From Flavobacteriales bacterium (lineage in GTDB: Bacteria; Bacteroidota; Bacteroidia; Flavobacteriales_D; Crocinitomicaceae): a stretch of DNA of 64,000 nt. The first letter of the stretch is position 1; every line of letters starts with the position of its first letter. The notes beneath the pieces were generated by a model. The model saw nothing but the letters and a program-made list of their open reading frames with translations, did no database searches and was not told where the DNA came from. Positions 29,033 to 38,023 of the stretch are shown piece by piece. The stretch is from positions 62,001 to 126,000 of the forward strand of contig VEQH01000002.1 of NCBI GenBank assembly GCA_018883325.1, given 5' to 3'. The position numbers and the translations under genes were made by a program.

Positions 29033-29665
29033 TTAAATTTCTGTAAAGTTACGGATTAACTTTTTTCCAATTTCGTGACTTTTTTCCGGGTGATATTGTA
29101 CTCCAAAAATGTTTTCTTTTTGTATGGCACTTACCAAATTTGATTCATAAATCGTTGTATTTAAAACGTCACTTAAGTCATTACATTTTACGTGATAAGC
29201 ATGAACAAAATAAAATTCGCTCTCATCAGGTATTCCATTCATTAAAAAAGAATTCTTCTCATTTTTTATAGAATTCCAACCAATATGTGGTATTTTATAT
29301 TTTATTGGGTCAGTAACTTTAATTTTTACAACTTCGGCATCAAACCATCCTAAGCCTTGAATATTTCCTTCTTCACTACTTTTCGCCATTAATTGCATAC
29401 CTAAACAAATTCCTAATACTGGAATCTTTTTATTCAAAACGACCTCATTTAAAGGTTCAATTAATTTTAATTCTTTCAAATTCTCAATTGCCTTTCCAAA
29501 ATGCCCAACTCCAGGTAAAATAATTTTTTTTGCATTAAGAATTTCTTGTGGAGTAGAAATTATTTCGTACTCAACACCTAATTGATTTACTTTTTTGGCA
29601 ACAGAAAAAAGATTCCCCATACCATAATTAATTATGGAAATTTTTACTGGATTATTTGCATTCAT
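29033..29665 (-). CDS. hisH: HisH-like glutaminase subunit of the sugar amidotransferase system
   Basis: This 210-residue class I glutamine amidotransferase has GVGHFGKAIENL, the nucleophile Cys in VLGICLGMQLM and the His-Glu pair in GVQYHPEKSHE. It should release ammonia from glutamine for the partner synthetase at 27160 via the HisF-like barrel. The gap to hisF is 3 nt. Between this gene and the pyruvyltransferase upstream are 105 AT-rich bases without a clear terminator. Confidence 0.9.
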   Translation of the reverse strand: MNANNPVKISIINYGMGNLFSVAKKVNQLGVEYEIISTPQEILNAKKIILPGVGHFGKAIENLKELKLIEPLNEVVLNKKIPVLGICLGMQLMAKSSEEGNIQGLGWFDAEVVKIKVTDPIKYKIPHIGWNSIKNEKNSFLMNGIPDESEFYFVHAYHVKCNDLSDVLNTTIYESNLVSAIQKENIFGVQYHPEKSHEIGKKLIRNFTEI

Positions 29666-29770
29666 TAAACGTGATTTTTGTCATTATGAACCTACTTTTG
29701 ATGAATTGAGTTTTACTAATTATTAGTTTTTAATGTTTTAAAACTTTAGTGCCAATTTAGAATCTAAAAC

Positions 29771-30685
29771 TTAATTAATCATATTTTGATATTCAGATTT
29801 TAATTCAAAAGGTGCTACTTTTAACAATCCTTTTTGAATATCCAATATATCTATATTAGTTTTAGATATTGTATTATTTGATTCGAACAAATAAACTATT
29901 TCTTCTACATTGAAATCAGAATGACCAGGAATTTCATATGGCTTATATTCATTTATATCAACTGATGAAAAGTAATCTAAAAATTTTATATCATCTCCTC
30001 CCAAAGATTTATTCTTGATAAAAAACCATAGAGAAGGAATATTATAAGCATGAGAAACAATTAAGCCATGAAGAGAAGTAGATATTGTTAACTCACAACT
30101 CTTTATATCATCAATAACCTTTTCTATATCATCTAATAAATTTATAACTAATACATTTTCAATTTTACCATACAATTTAAAATACTCATTATGAGTAAAA
30201 TGAGGAATAATTCCAATTTTATATCTTTTAATTTTCGTTGGATTATAAACTAAGGGGACTAAAAGAGCTGGGTCACCAATTACTTTTGGAGGAACCATAC
30301 CAAGTTCTTTGATTCTATTTTGAGAGTATTTTCCTCGAACTGCTCTAAAATCTGATTGTTGGATTTCATCATTTCTACGGATTATTCCTGAACCCCAAAC
30401 AATTGCGTTTTTTGAAGTGCACCAACCTAAGATACTTCCAGCACCTAGAATGTAATTTTTCGCTAGCATTGATGGAAGAATACCTATAAACTCTTTAAAA
30501 GAAATATCTCCATTTCTTAGTGATCTAAAACCTCTTACAAACATTCTTGAAGGGGTCGATGGAATTAAAACTTGGTAAACTTTAGAATTAGTTATTCTTT
30601 CTATAATGTAAGGTGTTATTTCATCACCAAAATTTAAACCATCTTTTTTACTTCTAAACCAGTGTAAATATATGTTTTTCGCCAT
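29771..30685 (-). CDS. Polysaccharide pyruvyl transferase family protein
   Basis: The protein has 304 residues. The start NIYLHWFRSKKDGLNFGDEI has the family N-terminal FGDE motif. Later landmarks are GAGSILGWCTSKNAIVWGSG, KIGIIPHFTHNEYF and a C-terminal STSLHGLIVSHAYNIP segment with the conserved S-x-H. Members move pyruvate from phosphoenolpyruvate to make a ketal on a sugar, while some relatives act as glycosyltransferases. It lies 3 nt from the GT-D gene upstream, so the two are likely co-translated. The acceptor sugar is unknown. Confidence 0.85.
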   Translation of the reverse strand: MAKNIYLHWFRSKKDGLNFGDEITPYIIERITNSKVYQVLIPSTPSRMFVRGFRSLRNGDISFKEFIGILPSMLAKNYILGAGSILGWCTSKNAIVWGSGIIRRNDEIQQSDFRAVRGKYSQNRIKELGMVPPKVIGDPALLVPLVYNPTKIKRYKIGIIPHFTHNEYFKLYGKIENVLVINLLDDIEKVIDDIKSCELTISTSLHGLIVSHAYNIPSLWFFIKNKSLGGDDIKFLDYFSSVDINEYKPYEIPGHSDFNVEEIVYLFESNNTISKTNIDILDIQKGLLKVAPFELKSEYQNMIN

Positions 30686-30688
30686 TCT

Positions 30689-31528
30689 TTATTTAATTTC
30701 AAGACTCAAATCTTCAGGTTTTGCAGCATTTTCAAAAACCCTATCATAACAATTCGTGATGTGACCTAAGTCTAAACACTGAATCCCAATACTTGATAAA
30801 TCATATGCCATAACTGTAGCAGTTGGGCCAATTGAACAAATAACTAAAGGATCATCTATTTTTTTTGATTCACTTATTACTTCATTTAAAACTTTTTGAT
30901 ATTCACTCCATGCATTAACTGGTAAGGTCCAAATAGAAACTTTGGCTTTTACTCCATCAAAAATCTTATGATTTACATCAAATCTTGAATTTTTACCGCT
31001 TACAAATATAACATTTCTATTTAGCCATGCATTCTGTAATTTAACAACACTTTCTTTAGTCATTTCTCTTGATATTCTTGCACTATAGTATTTCTTATTT
31101 GTAAACATCCTCAATATATGAATATTGTTTTCATATAAATACCTCAATGAATACTGTCCCAAAGGACCTTGATTAAGAACTGGCACAATTATGCCTACAA
31201 GACAATTAGGATTGCTTTTTTCTTTAAGAATTTCAAACATCCTAAATGCTAAACTTAAACTTTTAGTTTGAAAACTTATGTTTCTATAGAGAACTAAACT
31301 ATATTCCCCATCTCCAAATCTTGATATGGATTTCCTATTATTAACAATTTCTTCAATCGTATCTTCAATTGATTCCATTTTAGGATAAAGTTTTGCGTAA
31401 TAATGTAATGAATCCATTACCTTTTCATCAGATGGATAATTAAAAATCCATCTAATCTTAAAAAAAAATCTTTCAAGAGAATAAAAAATTAAATTCACAA
31501 TAAACAAATAATACAGCTTAAGTTTCAT
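30689..31528 (-). CDS. GT-D fold glycosyltransferase (DUF1792 family)
   Basis: The protein is 279 residues from the ATG at 31526-31528; a GTG 24 nt upstream would overlap the previous gene. The SISRFGDGEYSLVLY segment carries the DGE (DxE) metal motif, and the C-terminal CSIGPTATVMAYDLS and LDLGHI match the DUF1792 family, whose founding members add glucose to serine-rich repeat adhesins in streptococci with a distinct GT-D fold. An N-terminal hydrophobic stretch (LYYLFIVNLIFYSL) suggests membrane association. Position in the locus implies a role in repeat-unit assembly. Confidence 0.8.
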   Translation of the reverse strand: MKLKLYYLFIVNLIFYSLERFFFKIRWIFNYPSDEKVMDSLHYYAKLYPKMESIEDTIEEIVNNRKSISRFGDGEYSLVLYRNISFQTKSLSLAFRMFEILKEKSNPNCLVGIIVPVLNQGPLGQYSLRYLYENNIHILRMFTNKKYYSARISREMTKESVVKLQNAWLNRNVIFVSGKNSRFDVNHKIFDGVKAKVSIWTLPVNAWSEYQKVLNEVISESKKIDDPLVICSIGPTATVMAYDLSSIGIQCLDLGHITNCYDRVFENAAKPEDLSLEIK

Positions 31529-31529
31529 A

Positions 31530-32801
31530 TTAAAGTTTAAATAAAAAATCACCTAAAAGTTCTGTCTGATAGGCTCTACTATATTTTTCTCCAGCCTTGC
31601 TGTTTGATTGAATTTCAATTGTGTTACCACTAAGCTTCTGCTCCAACATTTTTTTGATTAAATCAATGCCTTCATTCAATGAATTAGCAATGAAACCAGA
31701 CTGAGTTTCAATTATGAATTCCTCCATTACATCATTATCTGAGGGGAACATCAAAATAGGTTTTTTAGTTGCAAAATATTCAAATAATTTAACGGGATAC
31801 CAACCTTTAACATTTTCAAAACCTGTTAATAATAAAACATCAGCTTTCTCCATGTGAACATTTAATTCAGCTTTTGAAAGTCGTCCGTAAAAATGAAAAA
31901 GAGACTTATGTTTTTTTGTTAAATTAACTAAATGCTGATGAGCACCTATAAGGGTCTCTGTTCCAATAAACTCAACTATTAATTTATCTTTGAATTGTTC
32001 CATTTGATCAATTTTAACACATGCATCAACGAATAATTCAATTTTTTGAGATGCATAAAATGTACCAGCATAAACGATAACAAATTTGTTACTTATTGTT
32101 TTATTTAAAATTGGATTATAACTATTAAAACCATTTTTAATAACTATTCCAGGTCTTTGAATTAAACTAGCTATCGAATTTTTCCAATGTTCAGAAACAG
32201 TGATGAAAAAGTCAGCATTTGACAACCACTTTACCTCTGCTTTTTTTTGAATGTTACCTACTATTTTAGTAATAAGGCTTCTTTCGCCTTCACAATCTGG
32301 ATTTGTATTCCATTCATCTCGATAATCTGCAATCCACTTTATTTGAAATTCATTTTTAAGTTTATAACCAAATAAGAATTGATGATATGGACTTCCGCTT
32401 ATTATAACAATTTTAATATCATTGTTTTCTTTAATTAATTTTCTAGAGAAAAAATATAAGTTATTGTATGAAATTGCTTTTAGAAAAAAATTTGAAAAAA
32501 TCATTTCCAATAAGCTAAATATTCTTCTGAGTGGGCTTAAAAAAGAAAAATCTGCACATTTATCTCTTAAAGAACGATTAAAAGGTAGTCGATGAACTTC
32601 ATAATTTTCATAACTTTCAAAAACATATTTGTTTTCTAATACTTTATCCACAATATCTTTTTGTCCATCGTTCCATTGTCTTGTTACGATAATCGGATAA
32701 ATTCCTTGTTTATATAAGTTTTTTGCCCACCAATCAATTCTCTCTGAACCAACAAAATTGGAAGGGGGAAAAAAATAGGAAATTATTAGGACTTTTTTCA
32801 A
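31530..32801 (-). CDS. Family 4 glycosyltransferase
   Basis: This 423-residue GT-B enzyme has KKVLIISYFFPPSNFVGSER at the N-terminus (acceptor side), a central KFVIVYAGTFYASQKIELF, and the donor-site E-x7-E-like motif in ENVKGWYPVKLFEYFATKKP. It starts at a TTG (32799-32801); no ATG or GTG nearby gives a better start. Its stop lies 1 nt from the ATG of the GT-D gene. A 338-nt gap upstream suggests that it opens a transcription unit running to the amidotransferase. The sugar is unknown. Confidence 0.88.
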   Translation of the reverse strand: MKKVLIISYFFPPSNFVGSERIDWWAKNLYKQGIYPIIVTRQWNDGQKDIVDKVLENKYVFESYENYEVHRLPFNRSLRDKCADFSFLSPLRRIFSLLEMIFSNFFLKAISYNNLYFFSRKLIKENNDIKIVIISGSPYHQFLFGYKLKNEFQIKWIADYRDEWNTNPDCEGERSLITKIVGNIQKKAEVKWLSNADFFITVSEHWKNSIASLIQRPGIVIKNGFNSYNPILNKTISNKFVIVYAGTFYASQKIELFVDACVKIDQMEQFKDKLIVEFIGTETLIGAHQHLVNLTKKHKSLFHFYGRLSKAELNVHMEKADVLLLTGFENVKGWYPVKLFEYFATKKPILMFPSDNDVMEEFIIETQSGFIANSLNEGIDLIKKMLEQKLSGNTIEIQSNSKAGEKYSRAYQTELLGDFLFKL

Positions 32802-33139
32802 TTTTCTTTTTGTATTAATTTATTCTGTGGTCATTTAACTAAACCGGTCTATTTCTAGTCATACATTTTAAGTTAATGCACCAATGATATTTTAAAGCTA
32901 TTTTAAAATTTAAGCTTTATAGTATTTAAAACATTCTTCAAACTTGAATGGTAATTTCCAAACCTAACTACTCAAAATCAAAAATGTTTTATTTATGAAA
33001 ATCAAAAGTTACTTAACATTTCTCTTTAGGTAGATTTGTGTTGGTATTCAATTTTTTATCTAAAACAAATTAAATTTCATTTGTTTATTTTTTAAATTAT
33101 CATTTTTTATATTCAAAAGTACTTTTGTGATTGAAATTA
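32802..33139. other. AT-rich intergenic gap in the polysaccharide locus
   Basis: No gene or RNA was recognised in these 338 bases. The only structure seen is a weak 7-bp dyad, AACAAAT at 33064-33070 with ATTTGTT at 33079-33085, just past the 3' end of the gene at 33140. It could be a poor terminator for that gene but has no strong T-run on the minus strand. Confidence 0.3.
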
Positions 33140-34312
33140 TTACAAATTTTTTATCATGTTCATTGAATCAACAAACTCTGTTTTCCAATTGTACTTCGCT
33201 TGAATAGCATTAAAACCATTATTTCCTTTTGATTTATCAAAATTCGAAAAAACATTATTTATACCTGATGCAATTTTAATCGAACTACTATCATCAATTA
33301 TATAACCACATTTTTCTTCGTTTACAATTTTAGAACCTTCAATTAATTTATTGGTTATGAAAGGAATCGAAGCGACCATGTATTCAAAAACCTTGTTAGG
33401 TAGAGTTAACGCTTTAGAGATATTTATTGGTTCTATAAGTAATATTCCAACATCGGCAGATGCCGTATAATTTAATAATTCAAGAAATGGTACTCTACCT
33501 AAAAAATGAGTGTTTTTTAAAGACAACTTTTTTGCTAAATTTCTCAAATACAATTCTTGAGGACCACCACCAATAATAACAAAATGAATATTTTCATTAA
33601 ACATAGAGGCAGAATTCAATATGTTTTCAACTCCTCTTCCTGGGTTTAAAACACCTTGATAAAGAAGGATTTTATCATCTGATGTAAGTTTCAATTGTTT
33701 TCTTAATTTGTCAGTATTTGGTATCTCACCTAAAATATCTGGACAATTTTTTAAAACAACACCATTTTTAATGTCGTATTTATTCTTAAAATAATCTAAA
33801 AAAGAATCACATACTGTGATGAAACCATCAACATAACTAATATTCTTTAATTCAATTTTACTATGAAAAAACCTATTGATTAGAGTTAATGCTTTTCCAT
33901 ATAAAATACCCTTAAATCCCTTTTGAGGAAAAAACTGATTTATAGTTGATATATAAATTTCATGAGAATCATAAACTAATTTTGCGCCAATTTGTAACTT
34001 TAACCTTACAGCTGTATGTAAAAGGGGATAATCATTTGAGTAAATAATATCATATTTAACATTTCCTTGAATCACTTTTTCAAATAAATCAGGAAACTTT
34101 TTATGCATTTTAAAATTATTTATGAACCAACTTTCTTTAAGCTTATACGGGATTAATTTAATGTTTTGAGAATCAAATAAATCATCATCTTTTGGTGTTG
34201 GATCACAATAAAAAAGATCTATTTTGAAGTAATTTGACAATGATTTAACTGTTCTTTGAACCCTACCGTCGCTTGCAATACTACCGTCTAATAAGACTGC
34301 AATTTTTTTCAT
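33140..34312 (-). CDS. Family 4 glycosyltransferase
   Basis: This 390-residue GT-B protein has KKIAVLLDGSIASDGRVQRT at the start, KLVYDSHEIYIST (the DSHE acceptor-side motif common in GT4), KILLYQGVLNPGRGVENIL opening the donor domain, and TLPNKVFEYMVASIPFI with the conserved donor-binding Glu. It sits alone between two gaps of over 300 nt, so it may have its own promoter. The donor sugar cannot be told. Confidence 0.9.
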   Translation of the reverse strand: MKKIAVLLDGSIASDGRVQRTVKSLSNYFKIDLFYCDPTPKDDDLFDSQNIKLIPYKLKESWFINNFKMHKKFPDLFEKVIQGNVKYDIIYSNDYPLLHTAVRLKLQIGAKLVYDSHEIYISTINQFFPQKGFKGILYGKALTLINRFFHSKIELKNISYVDGFITVCDSFLDYFKNKYDIKNGVVLKNCPDILGEIPNTDKLRKQLKLTSDDKILLYQGVLNPGRGVENILNSASMFNENIHFVIIGGGPQELYLRNLAKKLSLKNTHFLGRVPFLELLNYTASADVGILLIEPINISKALTLPNKVFEYMVASIPFITNKLIEGSKIVNEEKCGYIIDDSSSIKIASGINNVFSNFDKSKGNNGFNAIQAKYNWKTEFVDSMNMIKNL

Positions 34313-34644
34313 ATAAATTAAGTTAAAAAATAGTTTAATTGTTTATGACACTAATATAGAATTAAAACTCTAAACAACGTAGAATCGTAAACTTTTCTAA
34401 AATATATCAAAAACTATTTTATAGAAATATTAATGGTTTTATAGAAATAACTTGGTTTTAAAAATGTTTTTAGAATTATTATTTTCAAAAAAACAAAATT
34501 AATTTATTCAATTCTCATAGAGTAAAAGGATTAAATTTTAAATACTTTTAAATTTTTGAAATAAACAAATAAGATTCTAAAATTATGGTTTGAAAACTAT
34601 GAATTCTAAAATAGAATTAAAAAATTAAAATAGTAAAAAATAAT
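34313..34644. other. AT-rich intergenic gap with a 20-bp-period direct repeat
   Basis: These 332 bases contain no recognised gene. The 13-base sequence TTTTATAGAAATA occurs at 34417-34429 and again at 34437-34449, exactly 20 bases apart. They lie about 105-137 nt upstream of the minus-strand start at 34312. They could be tandem sites for a regulator, or chance in an AT-rich tract. Confidence 0.35.
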
Positions 34645-35742
34645 TCAAGCAAAACCACAATCACCATCACCAAAATTCACGATAACATTATCAAAGTTAC
34701 TTACACCAAAAGATTTAGATATAATTGATCTTCTTTGAACATCTGTCTTGTATGTGTAAAAAGACAATTTATTTAATTGATTATTTATTCCGATATCATA
34801 GCAAACTATTTCCCTAGTATCTTGATTAATACTATTTAGTATAATAACTTTAGATACTAAATCAACACAATTTTCATTGTAATATGCAAACAAAACCTTT
34901 ACTTTGGAATTTCTTTTTTGTAATACTAAGATTCCGACTATTTCATTTTTCTTAATTATTTTAATAAAACTTATGTCAAAATCATAATCATACATTGAAA
35001 AGGCGTACTTTGACTTGTTTGTCTTTTCCAACAAAGGTGCCTTCAAAACCCAATAATAACCCAATAACCAATTATAAAATTCTTTAGATTTTTTTGAAAT
35101 ATGATTTGCATTATGTTTGTTGATGAACTCAAATGAATCACTATCAATAGTTTTTAAATATTCTACTGTAAATTCTAAGTTCTTATTTGAATTCAAAAAT
35201 TTATTAATCTTAATTGATGAATAAATACTTAATACAGAATTAATTAAATTAGGAATGAAATGTACTTTGTCAAGTAATTTAAACTTTGAAATTAACAATT
35301 CTTGAATATTACTTCTAAGTGCAAAACTATAACCGTTGGTATTAACGATGTCTATATAATTTCCAGATTTTTCAAACACTCTACCGGAATTAGAATTAAA
35401 TTGTGAAACTGCAATTAATCCTTTATTAGCATCAAACATTTCGTTCATCAAATCCTTTCCAATTCCAGTTCCTTTATATTTAACCCACCAAGTTGTTATC
35501 CATCCCATCTTTTGAGTAACTCCATTTAAAGTTATATAGTCAACAAACAATCCCATGTAACCAATTATTGTCTCCTCTTCCATGGCTAAAATCAATACAA
35601 TATCATCATCTTCAGCGTTTGGATTATTTTGGAGTGCAATCAGTCTTTGTTTACTTATAATTAAAAAAGAGTTATTCCAGAAACTAACATCTTCCAATAC
35701 ATTCTGAACATCTTTTTTAAGTACTTTTCTAAAACTTCTCAT
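34645..35742 (-). CDS. GNAT family acetyltransferase
   Basis: In this 365-residue protein, residues about 1-150 form a GNAT domain with the acetyl-CoA loop in GWITTWWVKYKGTGIGKDLM (Q/R-x-x-G-x-G type). The remaining ~200 residues look like a second, diverged GNAT-like half (VGILVLQKRNSKVKVLFAYY). It overlaps the upstream polysaccharide deacetylase gene by 14 nt. A natural inference is that one enzyme frees an amino group and the other re-acylates it, or that it acts on a nucleotide sugar. The substrate is unknown. Confidence 0.75.
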   Translation of the reverse strand: MRSFRKVLKKDVQNVLEDVSFWNNSFLIISKQRLIALQNNPNAEDDDIVLILAMEEETIIGYMGLFVDYITLNGVTQKMGWITTWWVKYKGTGIGKDLMNEMFDANKGLIAVSQFNSNSGRVFEKSGNYIDIVNTNGYSFALRSNIQELLISKFKLLDKVHFIPNLINSVLSIYSSIKINKFLNSNKNLEFTVEYLKTIDSDSFEFINKHNANHISKKSKEFYNWLLGYYWVLKAPLLEKTNKSKYAFSMYDYDFDISFIKIIKKNEIVGILVLQKRNSKVKVLFAYYNENCVDLVSKVIILNSINQDTREIVCYDIGINNQLNKLSFYTYKTDVQRRSIISKSFGVSNFDNVIVNFGDGDCGFA

Positions 35743-36703
35743 TTCTTTTTATTGTATTGCGACTTCTAATTTTTTCAACTAAAGCTCTTATGTTTTCTAA
35801 AACAACTTGTTTGTTGATTATTTTTTTTGGATTTTCCATTGAAAATCGTTGAATAATTCTTGAGTCTATATCGTTTTTCAATCCTGAATTACCAAAAATT
35901 CTTAAGTCAGGATTTAATTTAAATAATTCAATAAACAATTCTTTTGACATCAATGAATCAGTAAATGGAAATGCAAAGAATGAATAATTCAAATTAAACT
36001 CATTTTTAACCCACTCAACAGAATTATGTATCTCTTCTAATTGCTCATTCAAATTAAGCTTAATCAGAGGAGGATGAGACATTGTATGACCTCCAAAAAA
36101 TTGACCATCAAGAATCATTTCATTTATTTGACTTGAATTTAAATAAATTTTATTTGCCTCTAAATAATTGGAAGTGCTAAAATTCAAAACTTCATAAACC
36201 ATTTGAAGTTTGTTCCTTTCCTCAAATTTTAAGTTTAAAAATGAAGAAATAAAATCTTCATTATTTTTAAAAGTAAATCTTAAAATTTCTGCTATTTTAG
36301 ATTTTTTAGATCTAGGAAAACCTTCTTTCTTTAAATCACTAATAATAACACTCATAAAGTGTCTGTACATAGCATCTTTATTGTTGACAAAATTGGGATT
36401 TAAAAAAAAGATACACTTTAAATTTCTCTTTTTCAAAATTGGAAATATTTCTGTATAAGTTTCTAGAAGTCCATCATCGAAAGTAAGCAAAAATGAATTT
36501 TTAGGAATTTTAGTCTCAAATAATTGACTTGGATTTAAGGGTTTGTAATGCTTCATTAAAAAATCTAAATCTTCCTCAAATTGTTCAACATTCCTATAAT
36601 TGTAAAGATTTTGGATATGTGGTAAATTGAAATTTGAAATTAAGTGATAATAAGGGTAAATTGATCTTCTTTTAAAAAGAAAAATCAATTCATTAAATGC
36701 CAT
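35729..36703 (-). CDS. NodB-type polysaccharide deacetylase
   Basis: The protein is 324 residues from the ATG at 36701-36703, which I prefer to a TTG 27 nt upstream because MAFNELIFLFKRRSIYPYYH is the usual start of this subgroup. It shows the NodB motifs SFLLTFDDGLLETY (motif 1, with catalytic and metal-binding Asp) and GGHTMSHPPLIKL (H-x-x-x-H metal motif). There is no signal peptide, so it probably acts in the cytoplasm on a lipid-linked or nucleotide intermediate. It overlaps the GNAT gene by 14 nt. Confidence 0.85.
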   Translation of the reverse strand: MAFNELIFLFKRRSIYPYYHLISNFNLPHIQNLYNYRNVEQFEEDLDFLMKHYKPLNPSQLFETKIPKNSFLLTFDDGLLETYTEIFPILKKRNLKCIFFLNPNFVNNKDAMYRHFMSVIISDLKKEGFPRSKKSKIAEILRFTFKNNEDFISSFLNLKFEERNKLQMVYEVLNFSTSNYLEANKIYLNSSQINEMILDGQFFGGHTMSHPPLIKLNLNEQLEEIHNSVEWVKNEFNLNYSFFAFPFTDSLMSKELFIELFKLNPDLRIFGNSGLKNDIDSRIIQRFSMENPKKIINKQVVLENIRALVEKIRSRNTIKRNEKF

Positions 36704-36853
36704 TTTTTCTAAAATATTATCTAAATTCAAAAGAAAAATAATTTAATAGTGAATTGTAATCAATAAAAGAATCTATAACATTTAAGAATGAAAAAATAAT
36801 TTTGTTTGAAAAAAAAATCTTAAATATTTAGTTCAACTATTTTAAAATCGAAG

Positions 36854-38023
36854 TTAAGTTAATTTAGAAATTAACTCGCTTGTAAAGCTTAGTTCTGAAC
36901 TTATGTCATAATGATGATTACCAATAAAAAGTCCATTTTCATCTAAATGTTCAGCATTTGTAGTAGTTCCATGAACATCATAATCATAATACTTTAAAAC
37001 ATCGTTTTTCAAGAAGTTACCTGTAACAATTGGGCGAAATTCAATTTGATTTTTTTCAAATAACTTAATTAATTCAGTTCTTTTAAATGGACAGTTTTTG
37101 TTTAATATTATTGAAAAACCAAACCATGAACTTTCACCAATTTCATGTTGAATTGTTAAAAAATCGAATTTTGAAAAAAGCGATTTAAATGTAGCAGCAT
37201 TTTTTCTACGTTCTTCTATTATCACATCTAATTTCTTCAATTGCTCAATTCCAATAGCACCATGTAATTCACCAGGACGAAGATTAAACCCTGGAAGCAC
37301 AAACTTAAATGATTCTTCAAAAGCATCATCAGATTTAGTTCCCGTAACCAAATTATTTTTTGGTAAATGTCTTGTCCAACCATGTGATCTTAATGATAAC
37401 ATAATATGGTATAATTCCTCTTCATCCGTAGTTACCAAACCACCTTCCATAGTTGAAATATGATGACTAAAAAAAGTACTATATGAACCCATTATTCCAA
37501 AAGTTCCAGCTTTTTTATTCATAAATTGAGCTCCTAATGATTCACAGTTGTCCTCAAATAAATAAATATTTTTATTATTTATTATTTGATTGATGGCATT
37601 AAAATCATTTGGATTACCTAAAAGGTTTACAGCAACAACTAATTTAGTATTTGGACAAATAGCAGATTCTAAACTATTTAAATCATAATTTAATGTATTT
37701 GGATCTATATCAACAAATCTACATTTTAGACCATATTGTTGAAGTGGATGATAAGTAGTTGACCATGAAACAGTTGGGACAATGACTACGTCTCCTCTTT
37801 TAAGTGGGTTTTCTTTTTTATAGAATAAAGCAGCGATTGCAACTAGATTTGCAGATGAACCAGAATTTACCATTATCGAGTATTTAGCTCCCATCTTTGA
37901 AGCAAAGTCAGTTTCAAACTGTTTAACATTCTCACCCATTGTAAAATTACCAGTTGAAATAACTGACTGCATTGCTGAATATTCAGCTTCATCCCAAGTT
38001 GTATTTGCTAAATGATATTTCAT
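36854..38023 (-). CDS. colD: GDP-4-keto-6-deoxy-D-mannose 3-dehydratase (ColD)
   Basis: This 389-residue protein has the DegT aminotransferase fold, but the Schiff-base lysine is replaced by histidine: FFSHHISTMEGG with H187-H188. His188 is the catalytic base described for Escherichia coli ColD, and the numbering agrees. Much of the sequence (VSWSTTYHPLQQYGL, RSHGWTRHLPKN, ESFKFVLPGFNLRP, RPIVTGNFLKN) reads like ColD. The enzyme uses PLP/PMP with glutamate to remove the 3-hydroxyl. With gmd and a ColC/Fcl-type gene in the same run it completes a GDP-L-colitose pathway. It overlaps the upstream gene by 4 nt. Confidence 0.93.
   Translation of the reverse strand: MKYHLANTTWDEAEYSAMQSVISTGNFTMGENVKQFETDFASKMGAKYSIMVNSGSSANLVAIAALFYKKENPLKRGDVVIVPTVSWSTTYHPLQQYGLKCRFVDIDPNTLNYDLNSLESAICPNTKLVVAVNLLGNPNDFNAINQIINNKNIYLFEDNCESLGAQFMNKKAGTFGIMGSYSTFFSHHISTMEGGLVTTDEEELYHIMLSLRSHGWTRHLPKNNLVTGTKSDDAFEESFKFVLPGFNLRPGELHGAIGIEQLKKLDVIIEERRKNAATFKSLFSKFDFLTIQHEIGESSWFGFSIILNKNCPFKRTELIKLFEKNQIEFRPIVTGNFLKNDVLKYYDYDVHGTTTNAEHLDENGLFIGNHHYDISSELSFTSELISKLT

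Noticed and set aside
17219-29665. A legionaminic or pseudaminic acid pathway
   Set aside because: A PtmE-like nucleotidyltransferase and PseA/HisH/HisF genes are present, but no LegB/C/I/G/F or PseB/C/F/G/H/I homolog was found in the window.
28268-29665. HisF and HisH as part of a histidine biosynthesis operon
   Set aside because: No other his gene is nearby and both are joined to a WbpG-type amidotransferase in a polysaccharide locus.
36854-38023. A second sugar aminotransferase (perosamine-type)
   Set aside because: The PLP lysine is replaced by His188, which fits ColD-type dehydration and not amino transfer.
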